Part shown: piece by piece, positions 35,604-46,886 of the stretch | Layout: every line of letters starts with the position of its first letter | How positions within the stretch are numbered: position 1 is the first letter of the stretch | Assembly (NCBI GenBank): GCA_007692585.1 | Contig: REBU01000039.1 | Coordinates: 1 to 64,000, forward strand | Length of the DNA stretch: 64,000 nucleotides | Reading direction: 5' to 3' | Origin: Paracoccaceae bacterium | GTDB taxonomy: Bacteria; Pseudomonadota; Alphaproteobacteria; Rhodobacterales; Rhodobacteraceae | Translations under genes and position numbers: made by a program | Notes under the pieces: model-generated | Database searches by the model: none | Told to the model about the DNA's origin: nothing | What the model saw: the letters and a program-made list of their open reading frames with translations, nothing else

Positions 35604-36113
35604 ATGACGCTGCATTCTCTGTTCACCGATCCGGCCATATCGGCCGACGATACAGCCGCCTTTGCCGAAGCGCTCGCCCCGATGTTGCGCGAGGGTGACA
35701 CGATACTATTCGACGGCCCAGTCGGCGCTGGAAAGAGCCATTTCTGCAGGGCTTTGATTCAGGCGCGCATGGCACAGTGCGGCGGGGTGGAAGACGTGCC
35801 TTCGCCTAGTTTCACGCTGGTTCAGACCTATGACATCGGTGGCGTGGAAATCTGGCACGTTGATCTCTACCGGCTGAGCAATCCGCAGGACATGCTTGAA
35901 CTTGGTCTCGAGGATGCATTCGGTCAGGCGATCTGCCTTGTCGAATGGGCGGAGCGGTTGGGGGATCTGCGCCCGTCGAGCGCGTTGCAGCTGACCCTTA
36001 CGCCCGCCGCTGATCCAGAGGCGCGCGGGTTGTCTCTTGCCGGGTCGTCTGAATGGCAGCGCCGCCTTGCACCGCTGCTTGAACAGGCCGCAGGCAAGAC
36101 CCATGTTCGCTGA
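35604..36113 (+). CDS. tsaE: tRNA threonylcarbamoyladenosine biosynthesis ATPase TsaE
   Basis: P-loop ATPase that works with TsaB and TsaD to make the universal t6A37 modification of ANN-decoding tRNAs. Walker A is GPVGAGKS at residues 38-45; the TsaE motifs SPSFTLVQTY and HVDLYRL follow. At 169 residues it is slightly longer than many family members. It overlaps the addB start by 11 bases, forming a tsaE-addB-addA-trxA cluster typical of this group. Confidence 0.93.
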   Translation: MTLHSLFTDPAISADDTAAFAEALAPMLREGDTILFDGPVGAGKSHFCRALIQARMAQCGGVEDVPSPSFTLVQTYDIGGVEIWHVDLYRLSNPQDMLELGLEDAFGQAICLVEWAERLGDLRPSSALQLTLTPAADPEARGLSLAGSSEWQRRLAPLLEQAAGKTHVR

Positions 36114-39039
36114 CGATCCCGCGCCGCCCCGGCTCTTTGCGCTGCCACCCGGCATCGATTTTCCGAAAGCCTTTGCCGAAGGCTTTCGGCAGCGCTTCGC
36201 TGGTATCTCGCCCGAGATGCAGGCAAGCGCTACGATTCTTGTGAACTCGGCGCGGATGCGCAACCAGGTGCGCGCGGCCTTCACAGCGCAGGGTCCCGCG
36301 CTTTTGCCGCGTGTCCGGTTGATCAGTGATCCCCTGCTCTTCGAAGGGGCCGCCAGCCTGCCGCCAGCCATCCCGCCCTTGCGTCGCAGGCTGGAGCTTG
36401 CCCAACTGATCGATCGGCTGCTGCAGAGCGCACCTGATCTGGCCCCGCGCAGCGCCCTTTATGACCTTGCCGATAGTCTGGCGCGGCTTTTCGCCGAAAT
36501 GCAAGCCGAAGCCGTCCCGCCCGAGCGCCTGCAAGCGCTTGATGTCAGCCGCCATTCCGGCCATTGGGCGCGCGCGCTGGCCTTCATCACGCTGGCCGAA
36601 CAGGTCGTGCGGCGCGACGCACCTGATGCCGAAGGCCGCTTGCGCGCTCAGGCCGAGGCACTGATTGCGCAGTGGCAGAGTGCCCCGCCGTCTGGTCCTG
36701 TGCTGATCGCGGGTTCAACCGGGTCGCGTGGGACGACTGCGTTGCTGATGCAGGCGGTCGCGCGATTGCCGATGGGCGCGGTGGTCCTGCCTGGGTTCGA
36801 TTTCGCCATGCAATCCGCGACATGGCAGGCGTTGGCCAAGGGCGCAGCCGCCGAAGATCATCCGCAATACCGTTTCTTGCGGCTGATGGAGGCGCTTGGT
36901 CTTGATCCCGAAGATGTGCGCCTGTGGCAACACGACTCTGCCCCGAACCCCCCGCGCAACGCGTTGGTTTCGCTGGCGCTGCGCCCAGCACCGGTGACCG
37001 ATCAGTGGATGCGTGATGGCCCGCGTCTGCGCGATCTGCCGGTTGCCTGCGCGGATCTGACATTGATAGAGGCCCCGTCACCGCGCATGGAGGCGCAGGC
37101 CATCGCGCTGCGCCTGCGCCATGCGGCCGAGGCGGGACAGACTGCCGCGCTGATCACCCCTGACCGCGATCTGACGCGACGCGTCACGGCGGCGCTGGAT
37201 CAGTGGCGGCTGACGCCCGATGACAGCGCGGGCCGCCCGCTTGCACTCTCGGCGCCGGGCCGGTTCCTGCGCCATGTCGCGGCGGTGATGGCCATGCGCC
37301 TTGACGGGCAGGGGCTTCTGACGCTTCTCAAGCACCCGCTGACGCATAGCGCGGGGGATCGCGGCCCGCATCTGTTGCACACCCGCGATCTGGAATTGCA
37401 TATTCGGCGCAAGGGGATCGCCTATCCTGATACGGATCTGTTGCAGGCATTCGGGCACAAACAGGGCTGCGCTGATTGGGCCGGGTGGCTGGCCTCTGCG
37501 TTGCCCTTCAGCCCTGAAAACAGCGCCCGCCCGCTCAGCGACCTGGTCGCAGCACATCTGGCACTCACCGAGGCGCTCGCTGCCGGGCCTGCGCCCATGG
37601 GCGAAAGCGAATTGTGGCAGGCCGCCGCCGGGGTCCGGGCGCGCGCAGCAATGACCGATCTTGCGCGCGAGGCGGGCCATGGCGGCGCCTTGACCCCGCG
37701 CGATTACGAGGCTTTCGTAACCGCCTATCTGCAGGGGTTTGAAGTGCGCGAACCGGTCGCCGCGCATCCCGGCATCATGATCTGGGGCACGCTGGAGGCG
37801 CGGGTGCAGGGCGCGGATCTGGTCATTCTTGCCGGCTTGAACGAAGGCATCTGGCCCAAAGCGCCCGACCCGGATCCCTGGCTGAACCGTCGGATGCGCG
37901 CCGATGCGGGGCTTTTGCTGCCCGAGCGTCAGATCGGGCTGTCGGCGCATGATTTTCAGCAGGCAATCGCCGCGCGCGAGGTGGTTTTGTCGCGCGCCGT
38001 CCGCGATACAGAAGCGCAGACTGTGCCCTCGCGCTGGCTCAACCGGCTGGTCAATCTGCTCTCGGGCCTGCCGGGCGACGGCGTGGAGGCTGTCAAGGCG
38101 ATGCGCGCGCGTGGCGCGCATTGGCTGGACATGGCGGAAGCCTTTGACGCGAGTTTCGACCACCTCACCCCCGACCCGCCCGCACCCCGGCCTGCGCCCG
38201 CGCCGCCTGTGCAGGCGCGTCCGCGCCAGTTGCCCGTGACGGCGATCAGCCGGCTGATCCGCGACCCCTATGAGGTCTATGCGAAATATGTGCTGGGACT
38301 GCGCAAGCTGCGCCCGCTGCACCCTTCGCCCGATGCGCTGCTGCGCGGCACTGTCTTGCACAAGGTGCTGGAGGACTTCACCAGGGCCGCCCCCGAGGAT
38401 GACCCGCACGCCCAATTGATGCGGATCGCTGACGCGACGCTCGCCCGTGAGGTGCCCTGGCCTGCCGCCCGTGCGCTCTGGCAGGCGCGGATGGGGCGGG
38501 CGGCTCGGGCGTTCTTGCAGTTCCACCTCGACCAGCCGGGTCGCGCGCTGATGATTGAGGAACAGGGCGCGCTGAGCCTGCGCGATCCGGCCTTCACATT
38601 GATCGCCAAGCCCGACCGGGTCGATGAATGGCCCGATGGGCGGCTGCATATCATCGACTACAAGACCGGCATGCCACCCACGCCCAACCAGCAAAAGCAT
38701 TTTGACAAGCAGCTTCTGTTGCAGGCGATGATGGCGGAAGACGCGGCGTTCGAGGCGCTGGGCCTGCGCGAAGTGGCGCGGATCACCTATCTCGGCCTCG
38801 GGGCCGCGCCGAAGATCTATGCGACCGAGATCACGCCCGAGCTTCTCGCCCAGACCCGCGCGGAATTCGAGCAGTTGATCCGCGCTTATCTCGCGCCAGA
38901 CAAAGGCTTTGCCGCGCGGCGCTATCTGCTGCGCGAGCAGGAGGCGTCGGATTACGATCACCTGTCGCGCTTTGGCGAATGGGTGATGCAGGATGAGCCC
39001 GTTGTGCTGCCAGTGGGGGACGAAGATGCAGATCACTGA
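36103..39039 (+). CDS. addB: double-strand break repair protein AddB
   Basis: Subunit of the AddAB helicase-nuclease that resects double-strand breaks and loads RecA, the functional equivalent of RecBCD. At 978 residues it has the alphaproteobacterial length. It has an inactivated helicase-like N-terminal region and a RecB-type nuclease domain with the IIDYKTG motif at about residue 851 and downstream QLLLQAM. The ATG at 36103 lies inside the end of tsaE, and its 3' end overlaps addA by 14 bases, so translation is probably coupled. Confidence 0.94.
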   Translation: MFADDPAPPRLFALPPGIDFPKAFAEGFRQRFAGISPEMQASATILVNSARMRNQVRAAFTAQGPALLPRVRLISDPLLFEGAASLPPAIPPLRRRLELAQLIDRLLQSAPDLAPRSALYDLADSLARLFAEMQAEAVPPERLQALDVSRHSGHWARALAFITLAEQVVRRDAPDAEGRLRAQAEALIAQWQSAPPSGPVLIAGSTGSRGTTALLMQAVARLPMGAVVLPGFDFAMQSATWQALAKGAAAEDHPQYRFLRLMEALGLDPEDVRLWQHDSAPNPPRNALVSLALRPAPVTDQWMRDGPRLRDLPVACADLTLIEAPSPRMEAQAIALRLRHAAEAGQTAALITPDRDLTRRVTAALDQWRLTPDDSAGRPLALSAPGRFLRHVAAVMAMRLDGQGLLTLLKHPLTHSAGDRGPHLLHTRDLELHIRRKGIAYPDTDLLQAFGHKQGCADWAGWLASALPFSPENSARPLSDLVAAHLALTEALAAGPAPMGESELWQAAAGVRARAAMTDLAREAGHGGALTPRDYEAFVTAYLQGFEVREPVAAHPGIMIWGTLEARVQGADLVILAGLNEGIWPKAPDPDPWLNRRMRADAGLLLPERQIGLSAHDFQQAIAAREVVLSRAVRDTEAQTVPSRWLNRLVNLLSGLPGDGVEAVKAMRARGAHWLDMAEAFDASFDHLTPDPPAPRPAPAPPVQARPRQLPVTAISRLIRDPYEVYAKYVLGLRKLRPLHPSPDALLRGTVLHKVLEDFTRAAPEDDPHAQLMRIADATLAREVPWPAARALWQARMGRAARAFLQFHLDQPGRALMIEEQGALSLRDPAFTLIAKPDRVDEWPDGRLHIIDYKTGMPPTPNQQKHFDKQLLLQAMMAEDAAFEALGLREVARITYLGLGAAPKIYATEITPELLAQTRAEFEQLIRAYLAPDKGFAARRYLLREQEASDYDHLSRFGEWVMQDEPVVLPVGDEDADH

Positions 39040-42000
39040 GGCGACATTGGCGCAGAACCGCGCGTCTGATCCGCTCGCCTCGACATGGCTCTCGGCCAAT
39101 GCGGGTTCGGGCAAGACCAAGGTTCTGACCGACCGCGTGGCGCGGCTGTTGCTGCGCGGGGTGGAGCCGCAGCGCATCCTGTGCCTGACCTATACGAAGG
39201 CTGCCGCGAGCGAGATGCAGAACCGGCTGTTCAAGCTTTTGGGCGAATGGGCGATGCTGCCCGATGCCGCGCTGCGCACCGAGCTTGCGAAAATCGACGA
39301 GGCGCAGGGCGGCGATCTTGCGGATGCGCGGCGGCTTTTCGCGCGCGCGATCGAGGCACCGGGTGGGCTGAAAATCCAGACCATCCATTCCTTTTGCGCG
39401 GCCCTCTTGCGCCGTTTCCCGCTAGAGGCTGGGCTTTCGCCTGCTTTCACCGAGATGGACGACCGCTCGGCGCGCGCGCTTCGGTCCGATGTGCTTGACC
39501 GGCTGGCTGAGGGGCCTGAGCGCGCGGCGTTGGAGGCCTTGGCCGAGGTGTTCACAGGTGCCGATCTCGACGCGCTTCTGGCCGAGATTTGCGGCCATGC
39601 GCAGGCCTTCAGCGGCCCCATGCCCGAGGCGGAATTGCGCGCGGCCCTCGATCTGCCCGAGGGGTTTGACGACGCGGCCCTGCTTGGCGATGTTTTCTTG
39701 GGCAGTGAATTCGCACTGTTTGATCAGATCCTGCCAGTCTTGCAGGCGGGCAGTGTGACGGATGCGAAAAGCGCCGACAAGCTGCGCATGATCGCACAAG
39801 GCGCGCCAGACCTGACGGCTTTGGAGGGGCTGGAAGGGCTGTTTCTGACGGGCGAGGGCGCGAAAGAACCCTTCACCGCAAAGATCGGCAAGTTTCCGAC
39901 CAAAGCCACGCAAAAGGCCCTTGGGCCGCTGATCGACCCGCTTAATCAGCTCATGGCGCGGGTGGAAACGGCGCGCGCGCGGCGTCTGGGCTGGGCGATG
40001 TATCTGCGCAGCCTTGCCTTGCACTGCTTTGCGCGCGCCTATCTGCCCGCCTATGCGCAGGCGAAAGCAGCGCGCGGTTGGCTGGATTTCGACGATCTGA
40101 TCGCGCGCGCGGGCCAGCTTCTGACCGATCCTTCCGTGGCGCAATGGGTGCTTTTCAAGCTCGATGGTGGCGTAGATCACATTCTCGTCGATGAGGCGCA
40201 GGATACCTCGCCCGGTCAATGGCAGGTGATCGAGCAGCTTGCGCAGGAATTCACCGCCGGGATCGGGGCGCGCGATGCCAGCCGCACGCTGTTTGTGGTG
40301 GGCGACAAGAAACAGTCGATCTATTCCTTTCAGGGCGCGGATTTGCGGGTGTTCGACGCGATGCAGGCGCAGTTTCGCGACAAGCTTGCTCATGTCGATC
40401 TGCGGCTGAACGAGGCGCTTCTGGCGCATTCCTTCCGCTCCTCGGACGCGGTCCTGCGCATGGTCGATGCGACGTTTCGCCCGCCGCGAGATGCGGGGCT
40501 GGGTGGCGCGCCGCAGCATATTGCCTTTAATGACGGTCTGCCGGGGCGGGTCGATCTCTGGCCCGCCATCCCAGGCGGTGACACGCCCGAGCCGCCGCCC
40601 TGGTATGCGCCGGTTGATGTGTTGCCTGATGCGCATCATTTCCGCCAGCTTGCCCGCGCGATTGCCGCCGAGTTGCGCCGCATGATCGACGCAAAGGTGG
40701 CGATCCCGCATAAGGACGGACCGCGCGCGATGAATGAGGGCGATGTGCTGATCCTCGTGCGCCGCCGCAACGCGCTGTTTCATGAAATCATCGCCGCCTG
40801 CAAGGCCGAAGGGCTGGAGATGGCAGGCGCGGACCGGCTGCGGCTGGGCGGTGAAATGGCGGTGCGCGATCTGACCGCACTGCTGGCTTTTCTGGCGACG
40901 CCCGAGGATGATCTGTCGCTCGCCGCCTGCCTGCGCTCGCCGCTCTTTGGCTGGAGCGAGGACCAGATTTTCCGCCTTGCCCAGGGGCGTGCGGGCGCGT
41001 TTTTGTGGACGCGGCTGCGTGAGCGCGGCGATGCCGCGACGCTTGCGGTGCTCAATGATCTGCGCGGTCAGACGGATTTCCTGCGCCCCTATGACCTGAT
41101 CGAGCGCTGTCTGACCCGCCATGATGGCCGCCGCCGCCTGATCGCGCGGCTGGGCGCGGAGGCCGAGGACGGGATTGATGCGTTCCTCGCGCAGGCGCTG
41201 GCGTATGAGCCGCTGGAAACCCCCAGCCTGACGGGGTTTCTGGCCTGGCTGGAACATGGCGATGTGCAGATCAAGCGCGAGTTGGGGGCCGCGGGCGGGC
41301 GGCTGCGGGTGATGACGGTGCATGGCGCGAAGGGGCTGGAAGCGCCTGTGGTGATCCTGCCCGACACCGCGGACCGGGCTGCGCGCGAAAGCGGGCAGAT
41401 GCTTGAGATGGGCGGAACCGCGCTTTGGCGCAGTGCGCGCGCCGAGATGCCCGCGCCTGTCGCCGAACGCGCCGAGGCGCTGGCCGCGTTGCGAGCCGAG
41501 GAAGATGCGCGGCTGCTCTATGTTGCGATGACGCGGGCCGAGCATTGGCTGATCATCGCGGGTGCGGGCAAGACCGACCAGCCGGAAGGGTGGTATACCC
41601 GGATGGCCGACGGGCTGGCGCATCTGGGTGCGGTCCGCTGCGACATGCCGACCGGCCAAGGGCTACGCTACGAGTATCTCGACTGGCCCGAGGCCACAGC
41701 GCCCCCCAAGGCAACGCCCGCGCCCTCCGCCACGCCGCCCGCGATCCTGTGGCACCCTGCGCCGCCCGTCGCCGGTGCGTCTGTCATCCTGTCGCCCTCG
41801 GGTCTCGGCGGGGCCAAGGCGCTGCCCGGCGAGGCGGGTCTCTTGGGTGAGGCAGCGACCCTGCGCGGTGCGCAACTGCATCTGCTGCTCGAACATCTGC
41901 CGCTCTGGCCGCAGGCCGATTGGCCAGAGCGCGCGCAAGCGCTTCTGGCGGGGATGGAGGAGGGCGCACCGGCAGATCTCGCAGCGCTTCTGCAGGAGGC

Positions 42001-42376
42001 CGCTGGGGTGCTTTCAGAGCCCGCGCTCGCGCATTTGTTCGCGCCGGGCACGCTGGCCGAAGTCGAGATCACTGCGACACTGGCCGGTCGACCGCTCTTT
42101 GGAGTGATCGACCGGCTGGTGGTCACCCCCGCCCATGTGCTGGTGGTCGATTACAAGTCCAACCGCGTGATCCCGCCGCGCGCGCAGGACACGCCCGAGG
42201 GGCTTTTGCGCCAGATGGGGGCCTATCGCGCGGCCCTTGCGCAGGTTTTTCCCGACCGCGAGATCGAAGTCGCGCTGCTCTGGACCGCCCGCGCGCAACT
42301 GATGGCCCTGCCTGCCGCTCTGGTCGACGCCGCCTTGGCGCGGGCAGAGCTTGAATCCAGCGCAGGCGCGGCATAG
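39026..42376 (+). CDS. addA: double-strand break repair helicase AddA
   Basis: UvrD/SF1A helicase and nuclease subunit of AddAB. The 1116-residue protein has Walker A AGSGKTK at about residues 26-32, helicase motif II LVDEAQD, a late motif [10 protein letters not shown], a final helicase motif VAMTRAE and a C-terminal RecB-family nuclease motif VDYKSN near residue 1041. The start at 39026 lies inside addB. A 35-base gap separates it from trxA. Confidence 0.96.
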   Translation: MQITEATLAQNRASDPLASTWLSANAGSGKTKVLTDRVARLLLRGVEPQRILCLTYTKAAASEMQNRLFKLLGEWAMLPDAALRTELAKIDEAQGGDLADARRLFARAIEAPGGLKIQTIHSFCAALLRRFPLEAGLSPAFTEMDDRSARALRSDVLDRLAEGPERAALEALAEVFTGADLDALLAEICGHAQAFSGPMPEAELRAALDLPEGFDDAALLGDVFLGSEFALFDQILPVLQAGSVTDAKSADKLRMIAQGAPDLTALEGLEGLFLTGEGAKEPFTAKIGKFPTKATQKALGPLIDPLNQLMARVETARARRLGWAMYLRSLALHCFARAYLPAYAQAKAARGWLDFDDLIARAGQLLTDPSVAQWVLFKLDGGVDHILVDEAQDTSPGQWQVIEQLAQEFTAGIGARDASRTLFVVGDKKQSIYSFQGADLRVFDAMQAQFRDKLAHVDLRLNEALLAHSFRSSDAVLRMVDATFRPPRDAGLGGAPQHIAFNDGLPGRVDLWPAIPGGDTPEPPPWYAPVDVLPDAHHFRQLARAIAAELRRMIDAKVAIPHKDGPRAMNEGDVLILVRRRNALFHEIIAACKAEGLEMAGADRLRLGGEMAVRDLTALLAFLATPEDDLSLAACLRSPLFGWSEDQIFRLAQGRAGAFLWTRLRERGDAATLAVLNDLRGQTDFLRPYDLIERCLTRHDGRRRLIARLGAEAEDGIDAFLAQALAYEPLETPSLTGFLAWLEHGDVQIKRELGAAGGRLRVMTVHGAKGLEAPVVILPDTADRAARESGQMLEMGGTALWRSARAEMPAPVAERAEALAALRAEEDARLLYVAMTRAEHWLIIAGAGKTDQPEGWYTRMADGLAHLGAVRCDMPTGQGLRYEYLDWPEATAPPKATPAPSATPPAILWHPAPPVAGASVILSPSGLGGAKALPGEAGLLGEAATLRGAQLHLLLEHLPLWPQADWPERAQALLAGMEEGAPADLAALLQEAAGVLSEPALAHLFAPGTLAEVEITATLAGRPLFGVIDRLVVTPAHVLVVDYKSNRVIPPRAQDTPEGLLRQMGAYRAALAQVFPDREIEVALLWTARAQLMALPAALVDAALARAELESSAGAA

Positions 42377-42411
42377 GTAGGACGCAGTTGTCACCGAAAT
42401 TGGAGGGGCCG

Positions 42412-42732
42412 ATGCCCACAGTCGCAGTCACCGATGCCACATTCGACGCCGAAGTGCGCCAGTCCGACATCCCTGTTGTTGTCGATTTCTGGGCCGAATG
42501 GTGTGGCCCCTGCAAGCAGATCGGCCCGGCTCTGGAAGAGCTGTCGGCCGAATTCGAAGGCCGCGTGAAAATCGCCAAGGTCAATGTGGACGAAAACCCG
42601 GACACGGCGGCCTCGATGGGCATTCGCGGCATTCCGGCGCTGTTCATGTTCAAGGATGGGCAAGTCGTGTCCAACAAGGTCGGTGCGGCGCCCAAATCCG
42701 CGCTGCAAAGCTGGATTTCCGAATCTGTGTGA
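42412..42732 (+). CDS. trxA: thioredoxin
   Basis: A 106-residue cytoplasmic thioredoxin with the redox-active WCGPC motif (C31, C34) and the cis-proline loop GIRGIPALF. The ATG at 42412 follows GGAGGGG; an upstream TTG frame is ignored. It is the last gene of the tsaE-add-trx cluster and is followed by a GC hairpin. Confidence 0.97.
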   Translation: MPTVAVTDATFDAEVRQSDIPVVVDFWAEWCGPCKQIGPALEELSAEFEGRVKIAKVNVDENPDTAASMGIRGIPALFMFKDGQVVSNKVGAAPKSALQSWISESV

Positions 42733-42740
42733 TCGGATGA

Positions 42741-42767
42741 ACAGGGCGCGTCAGGAGCGCGCCCTGT
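42741..42767 (+). terminator. terminator hairpin after trxA
   Basis: Perfect 10-bp stem ACAGGGCGCG / CGCGCCCTGT with a 7-base loop, starting 8 bases after the stop. The T-run is weak, but position and stability fit an intrinsic terminator. Confidence 0.7.
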
Positions 42768-42837
42768 CGCATGCGTGACTTCGCGGCGCGCGCGGCGCGT
42801 TCGGCGACAGTACTTCTGACAAGAAAATGAGGCTGTG

Positions 42838-43389
42838 ATGAGCGATTTCCCGGGTTGGCATGGGACGACGATTCTGGCGGTCCGGCGTGGCGGCGAAGTG
42901 GTCGTGGCCGGGGATGGTCAGGTGTCGCTGGGCCAGACCGTAATCAAAGGCACTGCGCGCAAGGTGCGCCGGCTCTCGCCCGGAGGCTACGACGTGGTGG
43001 CGGGCTTTGCCGGATCGACAGCGGACGCGTTCACGCTCCTGGAGCGCCTGGAGGCGAAGCTGGAAGCGACGCCCGGCCAGCTTGCCCGCGCCTCGGTCGA
43101 ATTGGCGAAAGACTGGCGCACGGACAAGTATCTGCAAAAGCTGGAAGCGATGCTGATCGTCACCGACGGGCGTGATTTGTTCGTGATCACTGGCGCGGGC
43201 GATGTGCTGGAGCCGGAACATGACGCAGCGGCCATTGGCTCAGGCGGCAATTATGCCTTGGCGGCCGCGCGCGGTTTGATGGCCACGGACTTGTCGGCTG
43301 AGGATGTGGCGCGGCAGGCGATGGCGATTGCGGCAGATATCTGCGTCTACACGAATGGCAATCTGACTGTGGAGAAGATCCGACCATGA
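42838..43389 (+). CDS. hslV: ATP-dependent protease HslVU, peptidase subunit
   Basis: Threonine protease of the proteasome-like HslVU complex. The 183-residue protein has the HGTTILAV N-terminus, so the catalytic Thr is residue 10 after removal of a short propeptide. Later motifs ([25 protein letters not shown]) are conserved. The ATG at 42838 is preferred to the GTG at 42835. It overlaps hslU by 4 bases (ATGA), giving coupled synthesis of the two subunits. Confidence 0.97.
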   Translation: MSDFPGWHGTTILAVRRGGEVVVAGDGQVSLGQTVIKGTARKVRRLSPGGYDVVAGFAGSTADAFTLLERLEAKLEATPGQLARASVELAKDWRTDKYLQKLEAMLIVTDGRDLFVITGAGDVLEPEHDAAAIGSGGNYALAAARGLMATDLSAEDVARQAMAIAADICVYTNGNLTVEKIRP

Positions 43390-44690
43390 CCGACCTGACC
43401 CCGCGCGAGATTGTCAGCGAACTCGACCGTTTCATTATCGGCCAGAAGGACGCCAAGCGCGCGGTCGCGGTGGCTCTGCGCAATCGCTGGCGGCGCAAGC
43501 AATTGCCGCCCGAGTTGCAGGAAGAGGTCTATCCCAAGAATATCCTGATGATCGGTCCCACGGGCGTGGGTAAGACCGAGATCAGCCGCCGTCTGGCGAA
43601 GCTTGCCCGCGCGCCGTTTCTGAAGGTCGAGGCCACGAAATTCACTGAAGTGGGGTATGTGGGCCGCGATGTAGAGCAGATCATCCGCGATCTGGTCGAC
43701 AGCGCCATCCTGATGATCCGCGCGCAGATGCGCGAGGACGTCAAGGCGCGCGCTGAAGCAGCTGCCGAGGATCGGGTCATTGCAGCTCTCGCGGGCGAGG
43801 GCGCCCGCGAGGGCACACGCGAGATGTTCCGGCGCAAGCTTCGCGCGGGGGAGTTGGATGACACCGTGATCGAGGTTGAGGTGGCCGATACCTCGAACCC
43901 GATGGGGGGCATGTTCGACCTGCCCGGTCAGCCCGGCGGGCAGATGATGAATCTGGGTGAATTGTTCGGCAAGGCGCTGGGTGGGCGCACGACGCGCAAG
44001 AAAGTGACTGTTGCCGAAAGCCATGAGCTGCTGATCGCCGAAGAAGCTGACAAGCTGCTGGATGACGAGGCGGTGAAGGCCGCAGCCTTGGAGGCGGTCG
44101 AGCAGAACGGGATCGTGTTCCTCGATGAGATCGACAAGGTTTGTGCGCGCTCGGAGATGCGGGGCGGTGATGTCAGCCGCGAAGGGGTGCAGCGCGATCT
44201 TCTGCCGCTGATCGAGGGCACGACCGTCAGCACCAAGCACGGGCCGGTGAAGACTGACCATATCCTGTTCATTGCCTCGGGGGCGTTTCACATCGCCAAG
44301 CCCTCGGATTTGCTGCCGGAATTGCAGGGTCGTCTGCCGATCCGGGTGGAACTGCGCGCACTCACCGAAGGCGATTTCGTGCGCATCCTGACCGAGACCG
44401 ATAACGCGCTCACGCGGCAATATTCGGCGCTGATGGCCACGGAAGAGGTCACGGTCAGCTTCACCGAGGACGGGATCGCGGCGCTCGCGAAGATCGCGGC
44501 GGATGTGAACCAGTCGGTCGAGAATATCGGCGCGCGCAGGCTTTACACAGTGATGGAGCGGGTTTTCGAGGAGCTGTCCTTTCACGCACCGGACCGCTCC
44601 GGGCAAGAGGTTCGTGTTGATGCGGACTTCGTGGAGACCAATCTTGGCGACCTGGCGCGCTCGTCGGATCTGAGCCGCTACGTGTTGTGA
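43386..44690 (+). CDS. hslU: ATP-dependent protease HslVU, ATPase subunit
   Basis: AAA+ unfoldase that feeds substrates to HslV. At 434 residues, it has Walker A GPTGVGKT at 57-64, Walker [11 protein letters not shown], an inserted I-domain rich in charged residues (about 130-220), and a sensor-2/C-terminal region ending DLSRYVL, the tail that docks into HslV. It overlaps hslV by 4 bases. Confidence 0.97.
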   Translation: MTDLTPREIVSELDRFIIGQKDAKRAVAVALRNRWRRKQLPPELQEEVYPKNILMIGPTGVGKTEISRRLAKLARAPFLKVEATKFTEVGYVGRDVEQIIRDLVDSAILMIRAQMREDVKARAEAAAEDRVIAALAGEGAREGTREMFRRKLRAGELDDTVIEVEVADTSNPMGGMFDLPGQPGGQMMNLGELFGKALGGRTTRKKVTVAESHELLIAEEADKLLDDEAVKAAALEAVEQNGIVFLDEIDKVCARSEMRGGDVSREGVQRDLLPLIEGTTVSTKHGPVKTDHILFIASGAFHIAKPSDLLPELQGRLPIRVELRALTEGDFVRILTETDNALTRQYSALMATEEVTVSFTEDGIAALAKIAADVNQSVENIGARRLYTVMERVFEELSFHAPDRSGQEVRVDADFVETNLGDLARSSDLSRYVL

Positions 44691-44760
44691 TCGTGCCACT
44701 GGACGCGCGCCCATCTTTTCCTATATATCTTGTCAGGAATAGAGCGGACGGAGGCACAGC

Positions 44761-45117
44761 ATGAGCACAGGACAGAACGAAGGCGATCTGCTGATCAAGC
44801 CCTCGAGCACGGATCATCCGCTTTACGAGCCGCTGGTCGAAGCGTGCAAGACTGTCTATGACCCTGAAATTCCGGTGAATATCTTCGATCTGGGGCTGAT
44901 CTACACGATCACCGTTTCGCATGCCGGGGAGGTCAATGTCATCATGACGCTGACCGCGCCCGGTTGCCCGGTGGCGGGGGAAATGCCTGGCTGGGTCGCA
45001 GATGCCATGAATGCCGTGCCCGGCGTGCAGTCGGTCGATGTCGAAATGACCTTCGATCCGCAATGGGGCATGGACATGATGTCGGATGAAGCACGGCTGG
45101 AACTGGGGTTCATGTGA
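44761..45117 (+). CDS. DUF59/MIP18-family iron-sulfur assembly protein (SufT-like)
   Basis: A 118-residue protein of the DUF59 family with the core [15 protein letters not shown] (residues 34-48) and the conserved cysteine in APGCPVA (C69). These small proteins assist maturation of Fe-S proteins, often as the SufT-type member of suf operons. It starts a three-gene group with an acetyltransferase and a SufA-type scaffold. Its TGA overlaps the next ATG (TGATG). Confidence 0.9.
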   Translation: MSTGQNEGDLLIKPSSTDHPLYEPLVEACKTVYDPEIPVNIFDLGLIYTITVSHAGEVNVIMTLTAPGCPVAGEMPGWVADAMNAVPGVQSVDVEMTFDPQWGMDMMSDEARLELGFM

Positions 45118-45674
45118 TGGATGCTGCGCTGTCGGAGCGCGACAAGATGCTGGCCGGAGCTCCCTATGATCCAGCCGATGCTGAACTTGTCGCGATTCGC
45201 AAACATGCGCAGGGGCTGATGCGCGCCTATAACCAGACGATTGTGGGCGACGCGCTGCGTGCTGCGCTGTTGCCCGAACTTCTGGGCACATGGAACGGCG
45301 CGGTCATTCGCGCACCCTTCCACGTCGACTATGGGCAGAATATCCATTTTGAATCTGGCTGTTTCGTGAATTTCAACTGTGTGATCCTCGATGTCTGCGA
45401 CGTGCGCATCGGGGCGCGCACGCAGATCGGGCCGAATGTCCAGATCCTGACAGCCGATCATCCGCGCGATGCGCAAGCGCGGGCGCGGGGCGAGGAATGG
45501 GGCCGCCCCATCACGATTGGCGCGGATGTCTGGATCGGTGGTGGGGCGATCTTGCTGCCAGGCGTGACTGTGGGCAATGGTGCGATCATCGCAGCCGGTG
45601 CTGTTGTAACACGAGATGTTGCTGCGGGCGCGACCGTTGCGGGAAATCCAGCCTGCATCTTGACAAGGAGCTAG
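45117..45674 (+). CDS. sugar O-acetyltransferase (maltose acetyltransferase-like)
   Basis: A 185-residue left-handed beta-helix acetyltransferase of the LacA/Maa/NodL group. The N-terminal Mac segment contains [18 protein letters not shown], and hexapeptide repeats run from about residue 65 onward ([40 protein letters not shown]). The catalytic His lies in TADHPRD. It uses acetyl-CoA to acetylate a sugar. It overlaps the DUF59 stop by one base and ends 2 bases before the SufA-type gene, an unexpected position within an Fe-S group. Confidence 0.88.
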   Translation: MDAALSERDKMLAGAPYDPADAELVAIRKHAQGLMRAYNQTIVGDALRAALLPELLGTWNGAVIRAPFHVDYGQNIHFESGCFVNFNCVILDVCDVRIGARTQIGPNVQILTADHPRDAQARARGEEWGRPITIGADVWIGGGAILLPGVTVGNGAIIAAGAVVTRDVAAGATVAGNPACILTRS

Positions 45675-45676
45675 GA

Positions 45677-46069
45677 ATGTTTGCGATCCCCGGAAAATCG
45701 CCCGTGACCCTGACCCCGGCGGCCGTGCGCCAGATCCGGCGGTTGATGGAGCGCGAAGGGGCGTCGGGTCTGCGCGTGGGCGTCAAGAAGGGCGGATGCG
45801 CGGGAATGGAATATACGATGGAAACCGCGCAGGACGTGAAAGATCACGAAGAAGTGGTTGAACAGGACGGCGCGCGGGTGATCATCGCGCCCATGGCGCA
45901 GATGTTCCTTTTCGGCACCGAAATCGACTATGAGATCGGACTGATCGAGAGTGCTTTCCGGTTTCGTAATCCTAATGTCACTGATGCTTGCGGCTGTGGC
46001 GAGTCGATCAAGTTCGATGATGTTGAGACCCTGACCGAGCGCATGAACAAGGCCCGCGCAGGCGGTTGA
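45677..46069 (+). CDS. iron-sulfur cluster assembly scaffold, SufA/IscA type
   Basis: A 130-residue A-type carrier with the three conserved cysteines C41 (GGCAGMEY), C105 and C107 (ACGCGES) in the right spacing. It accepts and delivers Fe-S clusters to apoproteins. GGAGCTAGGA precedes the ATG. A frame extending upstream overlaps the acetyltransferase and is not real. It is the third gene of the DUF59/acetyltransferase/SufA group; tpiA follows after 54 bp. Confidence 0.92.
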   Translation: MFAIPGKSPVTLTPAAVRQIRRLMEREGASGLRVGVKKGGCAGMEYTMETAQDVKDHEEVVEQDGARVIIAPMAQMFLFGTEIDYEIGLIESAFRFRNPNVTDACGCGESIKFDDVETLTERMNKARAGG

Positions 46070-46123
46070 TTGCATCGCGGGCGCGCCGCGCGTATCTCTT
46101 GGGAAACTGGAAGGGATGCGACC

Positions 46124-46858
46124 ATGACCAAAGCCTGTAAACTCGCCGCTGGAAACTGGAAGATGAACGGGCTTCGCGCCGACCTTGATGAGGCGCGTGC
46201 GTTGGCTTCCGGGCTGGGGCAAACTAGCTGTGGTGTCTTGCTCTGCCCACCTGCGACGCTGATTTCTGCCATGGCAGAGGCGGTCGCAGGCAGTCGGGTC
46301 ATGGTTGGCGGACAGGATTGCGCGGCGCAGGTATCGGGAGCGCATACTGGCGATATTTCCGCGCAGATGCTGGCCGATAGTGGCGCGCGGCATGTGATTC
46401 TGGGTCATTCCGAGCGTCGTGCGGATCATGGCGAAAGCTCTGCGCTGGTTGCGGAAAAGGCGCTTGCGGCGCATCAGGCGGGGCTCGTTGCGATTATCTG
46501 CCTGGGCGAAACCGAGTCCGAGCGCGATGGCGGGCAGACACTCGCGGTGGTGCTGGAGCAACTGGCGGGATCATTGCCGCAGGGCGCGACCTCGGCCAAT
46601 ACCGTTGTTGCATATGAGCCGGTTTGGGCCATCGGAACGGGGCGCACACCGACGCTTGCGCAGATTGCCGAGGTGCATGATTCGCTGCGCGCGAATCTGC
46701 CAGATGCGGCGATTTCCCTGCTCTATGGCGGATCCGTCAAGCCCGGCAATGCGGCGGACATCTTTGCGATCGCAAATGTGGACGGCGCGCTTGTGGGCGG
46801 CGCGTCGCTCAAGGCTTCCGATTTCGGTGCGATTGTCGCAGCCCTCGATGCGGCGTGA
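46124..46858 (+). CDS. tpiA: triosephosphate isomerase
   Basis: Interconverts dihydroxyacetone phosphate and glyceraldehyde 3-phosphate. The 244-residue TIM barrel shows AAGNWKMNG (catalytic Lys), LGHSERR (catalytic His), [11 protein letters not shown] (catalytic Glu) and the phosphate-binding LYGGSVKP. The ATG at 46124 follows GGAAGGG, and the upstream extension to 46070 is discarded. Confidence 0.97.
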   Translation: MTKACKLAAGNWKMNGLRADLDEARALASGLGQTSCGVLLCPPATLISAMAEAVAGSRVMVGGQDCAAQVSGAHTGDISAQMLADSGARHVILGHSERRADHGESSALVAEKALAAHQAGLVAIICLGETESERDGGQTLAVVLEQLAGSLPQGATSANTVVAYEPVWAIGTGRTPTLAQIAEVHDSLRANLPDAAISLLYGGSVKPGNAADIFAIANVDGALVGGASLKASDFGAIVAALDAA

Positions 46859-46886
46859 AACTGATACGCGGACCGGGGCGGAGGCC

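Noticed and set aside
39422-41659. 745-residue frame antisense to addA
   Set aside because: Shadow of high-GC codon bias; addA motifs on the other strand are complete.
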